A DNA stretch of 64,000 nucleotides from Pseudoruegeria sp039972875 (GTDB lineage: Bacteria > Pseudomonadota > Alphaproteobacteria > Rhodobacterales > Rhodobacteraceae). Location: the NCBI GenBank assembly GCA_039972875.1, contig JBDWMA010000010.1, positions 248,001 to 312,000 on the forward strand, given 5' to 3'. Within the stretch, counting starts at the first letter, position 1; every line of letters starts with the position of its first letter. This document shows, in pieces, positions 8,771 through 17,015 of this stretch. The notes beneath the pieces were generated by a model. It did not search any database. It was not told the origin of the DNA and was given only the letters and a program-made list of their open reading frames with translations. A program made the position numbers and the translations under genes.

Positions 8771-9718
8771 ATGAAGAAAACGACTAATCGTTCCTCGACA
8801 AAACCCACCGGCCCCACGCTTCCGGCTTGGCTGTTTGAGCGCACTCCCCCTGATACGCTAGAAGCTGCGGCGTTTGCCAGCGGATCAGCACTTTCATTCC
8901 TTTATGTCGTGCTGATGGATCCAAATATCGACGTTCCCGGTGATTTATTACGATCACGGTTGGCGTTGCGGGCCGCGGTTCATAGCAATAAGATTGAGGG
9001 CCGACAAACCACCGAAGCAGAGTTGCGCGACGCCTATCATCTGACAGCACCGGGGGATACATTGGGGCCAAACGGCGACATGCTGGCGTTTTGGCGCAAA
9101 GGGGCTGACATCCGATTGAAAGCCTCGGACTGGCAAGATCGCCTTGGGGCGTTGCTCGGAAAATCGATGCGCGATGATGTGTCTGTTTGGCTAAATGCAC
9201 CATCAAAGACCGAAAGCCCCGTTGAACGTGCCGGTGCCCTTTTAGGGCAACTCCTGATAGATTATCCGAGACAAGAGGCAAATGCATTGCTGTGTGCTGA
9301 CGTTGTACTGGCGCGGTCTTTGGGGTGGCCTAAACCGGTTCCCTTATTGGGGCACACACTGAAAAAAGCCGATATTCGTTTGATATCAGACGGGGCAGAT
9401 AGACGGCTGACGCTTCACCATGCTATCGCGCGCGCAGCCCAAGAGACGATCCGTCTGTCTTATGACCTTGGTCGGCGGGCCGCTTTGCTGCGGGAGGTCG
9501 CGCCAAAGCTGCGTTCCAAAGGGGCTGACGATGCGGTTCGACTGTTCCTGACAGAGGATGCTGTCATTATTTCGCCAATGCTGACCCCGATTATTCGCGG
9601 TTCAAAAACAGCCATGACCCCCCGTTCCGCGCTTCGGATGTGCGATCGTCTTGTGGCACTCGGAGTGGCCAAAGAATTGACTGGGCGACCGTCGTTTCGA
9701 TTGTATGGATTGGGGTGA
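8771..9718 (+). CDS. DUF1403-family protein
   Basis: A 315-residue cytoplasmic-looking protein with no signal peptide. It resembles the DUF1403 family, known mainly from alphaproteobacteria: TPPDTLEAAAFASGSALSFLYVVLMD near residue 22, the basic LRSRLALRAAVHSNKIEGRQTTEAELRDAYHL near 60, a helical centre, and a C-terminal part rich in arginine and small helices that reads like a winged helix (MTPRSALRMCDRLVALGVAKELTGRPSFRLYGLG). The C-terminal winged-helix reading is inference. Its stop overlaps the start of the ScpB-like gene by one base, so the two are translated together. No biochemical function is established that I can name. Confidence 0.7.
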   Translation: MKKTTNRSSTKPTGPTLPAWLFERTPPDTLEAAAFASGSALSFLYVVLMDPNIDVPGDLLRSRLALRAAVHSNKIEGRQTTEAELRDAYHLTAPGDTLGPNGDMLAFWRKGADIRLKASDWQDRLGALLGKSMRDDVSVWLNAPSKTESPVERAGALLGQLLIDYPRQEANALLCADVVLARSLGWPKPVPLLGHTLKKADIRLISDGADRRLTLHHAIARAAQETIRLSYDLGRRAALLREVAPKLRSKGADDAVRLFLTEDAVIISPMLTPIIRGSKTAMTPRSALRMCDRLVALGVAKELTGRPSFRLYGLG

Positions 9719-10314
9719 TGGTAGCGCGTAAATCAGATCCTAAGTCAGCGTCCCTGGATCGCGAACTGGACGGTTTGCCGCCAGATCTGCGTTGGCGCGA
9801 ATGGATGAGCCGTGTTGAGGCCGTGATCTTTGCCAATCCGGGGCCAATTGCGCGAGTCGATCTGCAACGTGTGGTGGCTCAGACGACCAATCTTGATTTG
9901 CTCATCTCAGATATTCAGGCCGATCTTGTGGGCAGACCATATGAAATCGTCTCGGTTGCGGGCGGTTGGATGTTTCGGAGCCGCCCGCAGTACGGTGACG
10001 CAATCCGGGCGGCTGCGGATATTGACGATCAAGCCCATGATTTCACCAGCGAAGAAATGGCCGTCCTTTGCGCGGTCGCCTATCACCAACCTTTGGATCG
10101 GGCCGGATTGGCGGATATATTTGGCAAAGAGGTCAATCGGGATCTCTTAAATCGGCTGCGCTCCAAAAAGCTGATTGGTAACGGACCCAAAAGCCCCCGT
10201 GCCGGCGCACCGCACACATTTGTCACCACGCCGGGGTTCTTGGCAACTTTTGATCTGGACAGTCTGAGGGATCTGCCGGACATGCAGCTGTTTCGTGATC
10301 CCCCAGAGGTATAA
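9718..10314 (+). CDS. scpB: ScpB-like segregation/condensation protein
   Basis: A 198-residue protein. The start at 9718 overlaps the preceding stop (TGATG). It has the ScpB layout of two winged helices: the first around WMSRVEAVIFANPGPIARVDLQRVV (residues 29-55), then VAGGWMFRSRPQYGDAIR, and the second around LCAVAYHQPLDRAGLADIFGKEVNRDLLNRLRSKKLIG. Canonical ScpB binds the kleisin ScpA in the SMC complex and is encoded beside scpA. Here the partner gene is DUF1403 instead, so this is probably an accessory paralogue rather than the housekeeping copy (inference). The usual GRP/Y-T-T-x-x-F ending is present as HTFVTTPGFLATF. Confidence 0.78.
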   Translation: MVARKSDPKSASLDRELDGLPPDLRWREWMSRVEAVIFANPGPIARVDLQRVVAQTTNLDLLISDIQADLVGRPYEIVSVAGGWMFRSRPQYGDAIRAAADIDDQAHDFTSEEMAVLCAVAYHQPLDRAGLADIFGKEVNRDLLNRLRSKKLIGNGPKSPRAGAPHTFVTTPGFLATFDLDSLRDLPDMQLFRDPPEV

Positions 10315-10316
10315 CC

Positions 10317-10347
10317 GCAAAGTTGCCCCTTTTGGGGGCACGTTTGC
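10317..10347. terminator. Hairpin between convergent scpB and oxidoreductase genes
   Basis: TGCCCC (10324-10329) pairs with GGGGCA (10335-10340), and the flanking GCAAA (10317-10321) pairs with TTTGC (10343-10347) across a small internal loop. It starts three bases after the scpB stop and lies 14 bases from the stop of the opposing gene. There is no long T-run, so it may be a weak bidirectional terminator or an RNA-stabilising hairpin. Confidence 0.5.
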
Positions 10348-10360
10348 CGTTAATGCACGC

Positions 10361-11569
10361 CTATTTCAGCAATGATTTCAGATCCGTTTCTGAATCAGAA
10401 ATCAACTCTGCCGCCGGGGACTTACCGGCTTCGATCAAGCGTTTTCCGACCATGTAGTGACGAGGGGCATTCATCGCGTCGACAGCAAGCAACTTGTCCT
10501 TTTTGTAGTACCAATGCGACATACAATTCGGCGTATCACCGGGGCGTACAACCACGCGATCAAACCCGCTGTTCAATCCGGCAATCTGCAATTTAACATC
10601 GTACTGATCGGACCAAAACCAAGGCTTTGCCACATAGGGTTTATCCGCCCCTGTGATATTGGCCGCAATGATTTCCCCCTGATCGATGGCATTAGGAACG
10701 CTTTCCAAGCGGATATGTTGCCCATTATTTGGGAACGACGCGCAATCACCTGCCGCCCAGATATGCGGATCAGACGTACGGCCATGACTGTCGGTTTTGA
10801 TCCCATTTTCAAGGGCAATCCCTGCTGCTTCGGCCAACTGGGTGTTCGGGCGAATTCCAATACCGCAGATAACAAAATCTACGTCTATTGTATCCCCATT
10901 GCTAAGGAGTGCACGTTTGACGTGCGCATCACCTTCGAGCTTACTTAGTCCCACACCTTCGCAAATATCGACACCGTGTTTCTGGTGCAAACTGCGGAAG
11001 TAATTTGAAGTCTGTTCCGAGGCCACCCGTTGAAGAATACGATCCGCCATTTCAACGACAGTGACGTTCAGACCCAGCTTTGCTGCAACCGCCGCCGCCT
11101 CTAGCCCGATATATCCACCGCCCACGATCAGAACGCGTGCGCCCTCCCGGAACTCCGATGACATGGCGTCTATGTCGGCAAGGGTGCGCACACAAAACAC
11201 GCCCCCCAGATCCCCACCAACCGCAGCCGGAAGGCGGATTGGCTTCGAACCCGTGGTCAGGACCAGCTCATCATAGGACAGGGTGTTATCCCCAAGGTGG
11301 ATTGTTTTATCTGTAGGCGAAAGAGCGGTTACTCGCTCCCCCAGCTGTACCGAAATATTGGCTTCATCATAGTTGTTTTGCGGGCGTAAAAACAGTCGCT
11401 CACGGGCCATATCACCCAGCAAATAGGCCTTTGACAACGGCGGGCGTTGGTAGGGTAGTACGGGCTCTTCACCAATGATTGTGATATCGCCTTCATGTCC
11501 CAAGTTCCGCAGTTTAAAGGCGAGGGAGCTGGCCGCTTGGCCAGCACCTATTAAAACGACATGCGTCAT
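10361..11569 (-). CDS. FAD-dependent ferredoxin reductase-type oxidoreductase
   Basis: A 402-residue flavoprotein of the putidaredoxin/rhodocoxin-reductase type. It shows an N-terminal FAD Rossmann motif (VVLIGAGQAASSLAFKLR, residues 4-21), a YQRPPLSKAYL segment, the NAD-binding motif VLIVGGGYIGLEAAAVAAKLG near 146, the FAD-contacting WAAGDCASF near 265, and a C-terminal reductase domain (FWSDQYDVKLQIAGL). Members pass electrons from NAD(P)H to a [2Fe-2S] ferredoxin for P450s or ring-hydroxylating oxygenases. No ferredoxin or oxygenase gene lies beside it. It is 33 bases downstream of frmA on the same strand and may be cotranscribed. Confidence 0.85.
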   Translation of the reverse strand: MTHVVLIGAGQAASSLAFKLRNLGHEGDITIIGEEPVLPYQRPPLSKAYLLGDMARERLFLRPQNNYDEANISVQLGERVTALSPTDKTIHLGDNTLSYDELVLTTGSKPIRLPAAVGGDLGGVFCVRTLADIDAMSSEFREGARVLIVGGGYIGLEAAAVAAKLGLNVTVVEMADRILQRVASEQTSNYFRSLHQKHGVDICEGVGLSKLEGDAHVKRALLSNGDTIDVDFVICGIGIRPNTQLAEAAGIALENGIKTDSHGRTSDPHIWAAGDCASFPNNGQHIRLESVPNAIDQGEIIAANITGADKPYVAKPWFWSDQYDVKLQIAGLNSGFDRVVVRPGDTPNCMSHWYYKKDKLLAVDAMNAPRHYMVGKRLIEAGKSPAAELISDSETDLKSLLK

Positions 11570-11602
11570 CTATGCGTTGCTTTCTGTTGCCAAGAGAGTG
11601 GG

Positions 11603-12715
11603 TTAGTATTCCACGACGGCGCGTATTGATTTGCCTTCGTGCATCAGATCGAAACCATGGTTGATCTCATCCAGCGTCAATTTGTGGGTAATCATCGGAT
11701 CGATCTCGATCTTGCCATCCATGTACCAGTCAACGATTTTTGGAACATCGGTGCGGCCAGAGGCGCCACCAAACGCGGTCCCCCGCCAAGACCGGCCTGT
11801 GACCAGTTGGAACGGACGAGTGGAAATTTCAGCGCCCGCAGGTGCCACGCCAATGATGATGCTTTCGCCCCAACCTTTGTGTGCACATTCCAACGCGGTG
11901 CGCATGACATCCACATTGCCTGTGGCATCAAACGTGTAATCTGCACCGCCGCCGGTCAATTCAACCAGATGGGCGACCAGATCACCCTCTACTTTGGAAG
12001 GGTTCACAAAGTCGGTCATACCAAAATGTTTGGCCATTTCGATTTTGCCATCGTTTAAATCCACACCAACGATCTGATCCGCACCGGCAAGGCGCAGACC
12101 CTGGATCACGTTTAAACCAATGCCCCCCAAACCAAAGACCACACCAGTGGACCCGATTTCGACTTTGGCTGTGTTGATAACTGCACCGATGCCCGTCGTG
12201 ACACCGCAACCGATGTAGCAAATTTTGTCGAAAGGTGCATCTTTGCGCACTTTCGCCAACGCAATTTCCGGCACCACAGTGTGGTTCGCAAAGGTCGAAC
12301 AGCCCATGTAATGGTGGATCGGTGTACCATCAAGCATTGAAAAACGCGTGGACCCATCAGGCAAAAGACCAGCCCCCTGAGTGCTGCGGATTGACTGACA
12401 GAGGTTGGTTTTCGGATTAAGGCAATAATCGCATTCACGGCATTCAGGTGTATACAGCGGGATCACGTGATCGCCGACTTCTAGGCTGGTGACGCCTTCG
12501 CCGATTTCGATGACAACGCCAGCACCTTCGTGACCCAAAATAGCAGGAAAGATCCCTTCGGGGTCATCTCCGGACCGGGTGAATTCATCGGTGTGACACA
12601 GGCCGGTGGCCTTAATTTCGACCAGGACCTCACCCGCACGCGGGCCTTCCAAATTCACCTCCATAACCTCGAGCGGTTTTCCTGCTTCAACAGCAACGGC
12701 AGCGCGCGTTCTCAT
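11603..12715 (-). CDS. frmA: S-(hydroxymethyl)glutathione dehydrogenase / class III alcohol dehydrogenase
   Basis: A 370-residue zinc medium-chain dehydrogenase that oxidises the glutathione-formaldehyde adduct to S-formylglutathione. Catalytic zinc ligands are seen at C40 and H62-E63, and the structural zinc site at C92, C95, C98 and C106 (ECRECDYCLNPKTNLC). The NAD-binding motif is VVFGLGGIGLNVIQG and the class III hallmark SWRGTAFGG is present. An AAGGA site precedes the ATG. No S-formylglutathione hydrolase gene adjoins it in this window. A strong 19-base palindrome lies about 105 bases upstream (12821-12839). Confidence 0.94.
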   Translation of the reverse strand: MRTRAAVAVEAGKPLEVMEVNLEGPRAGEVLVEIKATGLCHTDEFTRSGDDPEGIFPAILGHEGAGVVIEIGEGVTSLEVGDHVIPLYTPECRECDYCLNPKTNLCQSIRSTQGAGLLPDGSTRFSMLDGTPIHHYMGCSTFANHTVVPEIALAKVRKDAPFDKICYIGCGVTTGIGAVINTAKVEIGSTGVVFGLGGIGLNVIQGLRLAGADQIVGVDLNDGKIEMAKHFGMTDFVNPSKVEGDLVAHLVELTGGGADYTFDATGNVDVMRTALECAHKGWGESIIIGVAPAGAEISTRPFQLVTGRSWRGTAFGGASGRTDVPKIVDWYMDGKIEIDPMITHKLTLDEINHGFDLMHEGKSIRAVVEY

Positions 12716-12820
12716 GGGTTAGATCCTTTTATGAGCATTCATTTCAAAATCAGGAATAAGATACCCTGTGTCGCAGCGTCAACGGTCAACGGCATGGGAT
12801 GCGCAATTTGTCTATATTTT

Positions 12821-12839
12821 TACACCTGGTTCAGGTGTA
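12821..12839. promoter_or_regulatory. Perfect palindrome upstream of frmA, candidate operator
   Basis: TACACCTG (12821-12828), three bases, then CAGGTGTA (12832-12839): perfect eight-base arms. It lies in the 261-base gap between frmA (starts 12715) and the SDR gene (ends 12977), so only frmA has its promoter here. No regulator gene adjoins frmA; the cognate factor is unknown. Confidence 0.55.
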
Positions 12840-12976
12840 CCAACACACTTGGTTACCTGAGATCTTTTTTGGGGCTTAAGGGTCTTCATTTAAAATAGGT
12901 TTTTGGCAAATCTCTTTAAACCATTCAAAATATTGGCGCACGCCCCCTCCGTGCCAAGGGTCAACGCCTAAGATCC

Positions 12977-13789
12977 TTAAGCCAACGCTTCACCGGGGGA
13001 TGGCGGGCTATCGTATGCCCCCCAAATCGACTGATCGAAATTGACCATTGATCCCGTCATTAATCCGGATTCTGGCCCGGCCAGAAATGCAACAGCGCGG
13101 GCGACTTCGGCAGGGTCAATAAGACGCCCAAAAGGCTGAGCTGCAGCCGCGTCCACTTGCCAATTCTCGTCTGCATTGTGGTAGGATTTTTGCATTGCGT
13201 CCTCCCCGTCTGAAGCCATCCAACCGATGTTCAACCCATTTACCCTAATCCTGTCCCGCATCAGGCCATAGGCGGTGTTTTTGGTTAATGTCGCCAAGCC
13301 GCCCTTTGAGGTGCAATAGGCCGATACAAACGGCTGCCCCCCCAGCGACGACATCGAAGCAATATTGATGATTGCGCCTTCTGTTTTGGTTTTGCGCATT
13401 AACTTAGCGGCGTCTTGCATCAGAAAAAACGGGGCGCGGAGGTTGACGGCCATCATTCGGTCAAACAACTCGGGGGAGGTATCCAAAATGGAGCCGCGAT
13501 CCGTGATGGCAGCGGCGTTGACCAAAATGTCGAGGGTACCAAATATGTCTTTGGCCGTGGCGATGATTTTGCGACACGCCACGACATCAGCTAAGTCGGC
13601 TTGTACGAAATGGACGGGGCAACCCGTGTCCACCTTAATCTGCGCCGCAATGGTTTCACCATTTTCAAGCGTACGTCCACACGTGATGATCCCAGCAGCA
13701 CCACGTTCTGCGAACAGGCGTGCCACAGCGGCACCCAATCCCTGCGTCCCCCCGGTCACCACAACGTATTTTCCCAAAAATTCTGACAT
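12977..13789 (-). CDS. SDR-family oxidoreductase
   Basis: A 270-residue classical short-chain dehydrogenase. The start at 13789 follows AGAGAGGG; a longer in-frame start lacks such a site. Motifs: cofactor-binding TGGTQGLG (residues 11-18), NAAA (about 88), the catalytic serine region IINIASMSS, and the catalytic YCTSK. The C-terminus is typical (GSMVNFDQSIWG, where VDGG is usual). It is an NAD(P)-dependent alcohol/ketone oxidoreductase of unknown substrate. It is divergent from the winged-helix/solute-binding fusion regulator across a 139-base gap that includes a GTTCA-N3-TGAAC palindrome, so it may be under that regulator. Confidence 0.88.
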   Translation of the reverse strand: MSEFLGKYVVVTGGTQGLGAAVARLFAERGAAGIITCGRTLENGETIAAQIKVDTGCPVHFVQADLADVVACRKIIATAKDIFGTLDILVNAAAITDRGSILDTSPELFDRMMAVNLRAPFFLMQDAAKLMRKTKTEGAIINIASMSSLGGQPFVSAYCTSKGGLATLTKNTAYGLMRDRIRVNGLNIGWMASDGEDAMQKSYHNADENWQVDAAAAQPFGRLIDPAEVARAVAFLAGPESGLMTGSMVNFDQSIWGAYDSPPSPGEALA

Positions 13790-13879
13790 GTGCCCTCTCT
13801 GAAATTTATGTACGCGTCGAAAAACCAACGATGCACACCATAAATAGCCATATCACCGTGGACTTGGGTCAGTGAAAAT

Positions 13880-13892
13880 GTTCACAATGAAC
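13880..13892. promoter_or_regulatory. GTTCA-N3-TGAAC palindrome before the fusion regulator
   Basis: GTTCA and TGAAC arms are separated by three bases (CAA); flanking AAA and TTT extend the symmetry. The same core occurs at 15624-15636 before the dioxygenase genes. Because it covers the possible starts at 13878 and 13887 of the regulator gene, it favours the downstream start at 13929. It is proposed as an autoregulatory operator that could also act on the divergent SDR gene. Confidence 0.55.
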
Positions 13893-13928
13893 TATTTGGA
13901 ATGGAATACACGTGCAAAGGTCGCTTGG

Positions 13929-15605
13929 ATGACAAAACAGGAATTGCTAGACACGATTGCGCTGTTAGACCGGTTGCGTGACCTAAAGAATTTGTGGGTC
14001 CAAGCGCCGACCGATGATCCGGTGATGGAAATGTCTTTGTTCCTGATGAAACGGCATTTGACCGGACGGATGACCACCCCCACCAGCCTCGCCCAATCGG
14101 CGAATGTCCCCTATACAACAGCCACCCGGCGGGTTCGTGAAATGCAGGAGCAAGGCCTGCTGGATCTCCGAGCCCGCACAAAAACGGGCCGGTCGTTCTC
14201 TGTCCATCCCAGTCCCAAACTAATTACCAAAATGACGTCTTATTTGACCTCAACACGGGCAGCTGTTGTGGCCAGTTCTGCGGCGAAATCCGCGCCCAAA
14301 CACAACCCGCGCAAACAGCGTGAAAGTTTTTTCATCGATGCGCCGTCCATTGCGCGGGGGCGGTTGGGATTTGGTGGAGGTTTGGATATTTTGGTTCTTG
14401 ACGATCCAGCCTATTCCATCGGCAAACCGCTCCGTCGAGAGCTGAGTTATCTCATGGGGGGGCAAGTTCGGTTTTCTGAAACGTCGATAGACCGTTTGCG
14501 CGATGAAGTGCTCGAAAATGCACAACGACCTCATTCAAAATATGACGTGGTGGCCGTTGATCTGCCGATGATTGCTGAATTTGCACTGAGAGGTGTATTG
14601 GCCCCATTGGATGATGTCGCCGCCGATAGCAACGTCAACAGTGGTGATTTTGTTTCGGCGGCTTGGCGCAGTGCTATTGTGAACGAACAGCAATATGCCA
14701 TTCCGATCCTGATCAATCCGCAGCTGTTGTTCTACCGGCGCGATTTATTTGCGGGCCTTGGGGCGCATCCGCCGGCCACTACGCTAGCACTCCTGGACAC
14801 TGCAAAGGCTTTGCATAACCCGTCGGCAGGGCAATATGGGGTGTCATGGACGGGGGCACAAGGTGCGCCGGTGGGGCAGGCGTTTGTTCAGTTTCTTGCT
14901 GATTTTGGACAACCCGTGTTTGAACTTCAACGCGCGGTTGGTGGATATAAAACCAGCCGGTTTGATCATCAATTAATTCGGCCACTGATCGATACGGATC
15001 GGGGGCATGCTACCGCACAGTTCATGCGGGATCTGCTCGACGTTTCCGCGCCAGATACCCTTGCCTTTGGATGGGATGGTCAGGTGGATTTGCTACGCGA
15101 AGGGCGCGTGGGCATGGCTTATGAATGGGCCAGCCGTGCTGCGCAACTCAGCGGTTTTAACGCCGCTGGTGATCTGGGGTATTTGCCGCATCCGTTGGGG
15201 CCTTTTGACGGAGATGATCGAGTGCGGTCTAACGTGGCCCCAATCGGCGGGTTTGCTTTTGGCATTCCCACCAATATAGCGCCGGATCGTTTGAAAACGG
15301 CTTGGAATGCTATCGAATGGATGTCCTCACCCGAGGTGGTTAAATTGTTGGCGCAACACGGGGGCTATGTCACCCCACGTATCAGCGTGGCAGCCGACCC
15401 AGATGTACGGCAACTTTCCCCGATGATTGATGCGGTGGACCGGATGGCGCGCCGGGGACAGATCCGTTTGTGGCCGCGTCCGCCTGTGGCCAGTTATTCG
15501 ACTGTCGTTTCGATCCTCGGTGAAGAAATTCATCAGATGTTGCGCGGGGACCAAACCATTTCACAAGCGCTGAAACGCTCACAAGAGCGGGCAGAAGCCA
15601 TCTGA
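13929..15605 (+). CDS. Winged-helix regulator fused to a cytoplasmic family-1 solute-binding domain
   Basis: A 558-residue protein from the ATG at 13929, which has AAAGG eight bases upstream; in-frame starts at 13872, 13878 and 13887 are possible but collide with the palindrome. Residues about 34-95 form a MarR/IclR-like winged helix (TTPTSLAQSANVPYTTATRRVREMQEQGLLDLRARTKTGRSFSVHPS). A basic linker (about 115-135) leads to residues 150-555, which read as an ABC sugar-type binding protein (SBP_bac_1): YDVVAVDLPMIAEFALRGVLAPLDD, AIPILINPQLLFYRRDLF, DGQVDLLREGRVGMAYEW, and NAIEWMSSPEVVKLLAQHGGYVTPR. There is no signal peptide, so the binding domain is cytoplasmic and probably senses a small molecule for the DNA-binding part. 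Palindromes flank the gene. The ligand is unknown; the domain calls are good, the regulatory role is inference. Confidence 0.8.
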   Translation: MTKQELLDTIALLDRLRDLKNLWVQAPTDDPVMEMSLFLMKRHLTGRMTTPTSLAQSANVPYTTATRRVREMQEQGLLDLRARTKTGRSFSVHPSPKLITKMTSYLTSTRAAVVASSAAKSAPKHNPRKQRESFFIDAPSIARGRLGFGGGLDILVLDDPAYSIGKPLRRELSYLMGGQVRFSETSIDRLRDEVLENAQRPHSKYDVVAVDLPMIAEFALRGVLAPLDDVAADSNVNSGDFVSAAWRSAIVNEQQYAIPILINPQLLFYRRDLFAGLGAHPPATTLALLDTAKALHNPSAGQYGVSWTGAQGAPVGQAFVQFLADFGQPVFELQRAVGGYKTSRFDHQLIRPLIDTDRGHATAQFMRDLLDVSAPDTLAFGWDGQVDLLREGRVGMAYEWASRAAQLSGFNAAGDLGYLPHPLGPFDGDDRVRSNVAPIGGFAFGIPTNIAPDRLKTAWNAIEWMSSPEVVKLLAQHGGYVTPRISVAADPDVRQLSPMIDAVDRMARRGQIRLWPRPPVASYSTVVSILGEEIHQMLRGDQTISQALKRSQERAEAI

Positions 15606-15616
15606 CTAGAAAGAGA

Positions 15617-15643
15617 AGAATAAGTTCATTATGAACTTATTCT
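15617..15643. promoter_or_regulatory. 27-base perfect palindrome upstream of PhyH genes, candidate operator
   Basis: AGAATAAGTTCAT is followed by one base and its exact reverse complement, ending at 15643. The core GTTCA-TTA-TGAAC at 15624-15636 matches the site at 13880-13892 in every arm base. It lies between the regulator stop (15605) and the dioxygenase start (15742). It is AT-rich and lacks a T-run, so it is not a terminator; an operator for the fusion regulator is the best reading. Confidence 0.65.
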
Positions 15644-15741
15644 GACTTGAGAGGTGACGCCATTCGCAGTGGAATTGGGGCAACCGATGGGGTGTTGTTT
15701 TGAATGCTCCAACCAAAGATTGCCAACGAAAAGGTTACCCC

Positions 15742-16929
15742 ATGAAAGACCTATTGAAAAACGCCGGGTGGAATGCAGATGTGCCGCCCAATGGCTACAT
15801 CAACCGCCCGAAAACCATAGTAAACAATGACAACCCCGACGGTCTTTCGACTGAAATGGGGGACATCGAAATCGAAACCACTCCGGAGCATTTGAACCTG
15901 GTTTCCGGCGATCCGACCTGCGCAGATTGGACCCGGTCTTATGACGACCCCGGCGTTGTCGGTTTGCGGGAACATTTGCGCAAAAACAACGGGATAAAGG
16001 GGCTGGAATTGGTTGCTCCAACCGACGTTAAACGCGCCGCAGAACTGTTTCATCGCGACGGGTTTGTGGCGGTTCGGGATGTATTAGCACCAGACGTGTT
16101 GGCACGGATTCAGACGGCGGCCAATACTGCGGTGGCGCAGCTGATGGAGGATGATCGGGATTGTTCTGCCGGTGGCGGGGCAGGGGGTTTGCCCCATCGT
16201 TATTCCTTTGGTGGGGGATCTGCGTCGCGACACATGTTGCATATGGACGAATGGTGCGAATTGATTGATTTGCCGACAACCACCCCGATCCTGACAGAGA
16301 TTTTCGGATCAGCCGATTATGTGGTCGGCGGTGCTGGTGGTGATATCGCCATGCCGGGGGCCATCGAATATCAGGGGTTACATTCCGACAATATGTGGTC
16401 CGAAGTTCCCGACCCCTATGGCAATGTTACGATGCGTGATCTGCCGGTTCCCGTGTTAACGATCAATTTCCCGATGATAGATTTGACCTTTGAAAACGGC
16501 CCAATCCGGCAAATTCCCGGTACACAACGATCCCGTGCACCAATCCCTAATATGGCTGATGAACCGGACTGGATGAAGCTATCGACGGTATGCCCCGCCC
16601 CGGCGGGCACGGCGGTGTTTCGCGACATTCGTGCGTGGCACGGTGGGACACCAAACCTGTCAAAAGATGTCCGTGCGATGCCAAATGTTGAATATTACGC
16701 CCCATGGTTTCGCAGCGAAGGCATCATGCGATCCATGCCCTATGCCCAGTGGGAAAAACTCTCTGCCCATGGGCAACGGATTTCCCGGATGGTGGTTTGC
16801 GACAAAGACGAAGAGGTCGTCGGGGCAGGCTTTATGGATCCACGGCGCAAAAAGCGCGAGGCGTTCAAGCAAAAGCAGTTAGACGCCATGGGAGAGAAAG
16901 CCGCACGGGAATACCTCGCGCGACTTTAA
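15742..16929 (+). CDS. Phytanoyl-CoA dioxygenase (PhyH)-family protein, copy 1
   Basis: A 395-residue Fe(II)/2-oxoglutarate dioxygenase-like protein. The ATG at 15742 has AAGG seven bases upstream; a TTG at 15700 would add 14 residues. The double-stranded beta-helix shows the metal triad: the H-x-D motif at YQGLHSDNMWSE, and the distal histidine at IRAWHGGTPNLS, with a downstream arginine (KDVRAM) as the likely 2-oxoglutarate contact. The N-terminal section FHRDGFVAVRDVLAPDVLARIQ is typical of PhyH. Such enzymes hydroxylate diverse small molecules; the substrate is not readable. A similar-length PhyH gene follows 86 bases later, and a palindrome precedes it, suggesting control by the fusion regulator. 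Confidence 0.83.
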   Translation: MKDLLKNAGWNADVPPNGYINRPKTIVNNDNPDGLSTEMGDIEIETTPEHLNLVSGDPTCADWTRSYDDPGVVGLREHLRKNNGIKGLELVAPTDVKRAAELFHRDGFVAVRDVLAPDVLARIQTAANTAVAQLMEDDRDCSAGGGAGGLPHRYSFGGGSASRHMLHMDEWCELIDLPTTTPILTEIFGSADYVVGGAGGDIAMPGAIEYQGLHSDNMWSEVPDPYGNVTMRDLPVPVLTINFPMIDLTFENGPIRQIPGTQRSRAPIPNMADEPDWMKLSTVCPAPAGTAVFRDIRAWHGGTPNLSKDVRAMPNVEYYAPWFRSEGIMRSMPYAQWEKLSAHGQRISRMVVCDKDEEVVGAGFMDPRRKKREAFKQKQLDAMGEKAAREYLARL

Positions 16930-17015
16930 TGCAAAATCAGCAAATTTAGAGACCTAAAGTGCCTGTTACCATCCAAAGTGGAACAGGCCTAATATCCAAA
17001 ACAGAGACCCTAAAA

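Noticed and set aside
15617..15643. Perfect 27-base palindrome as a rho-independent terminator of the fusion regulator gene
   Set aside because: The stem is AT-rich and no T-run follows. The same core occurs upstream of the regulator, which fits an operator better.
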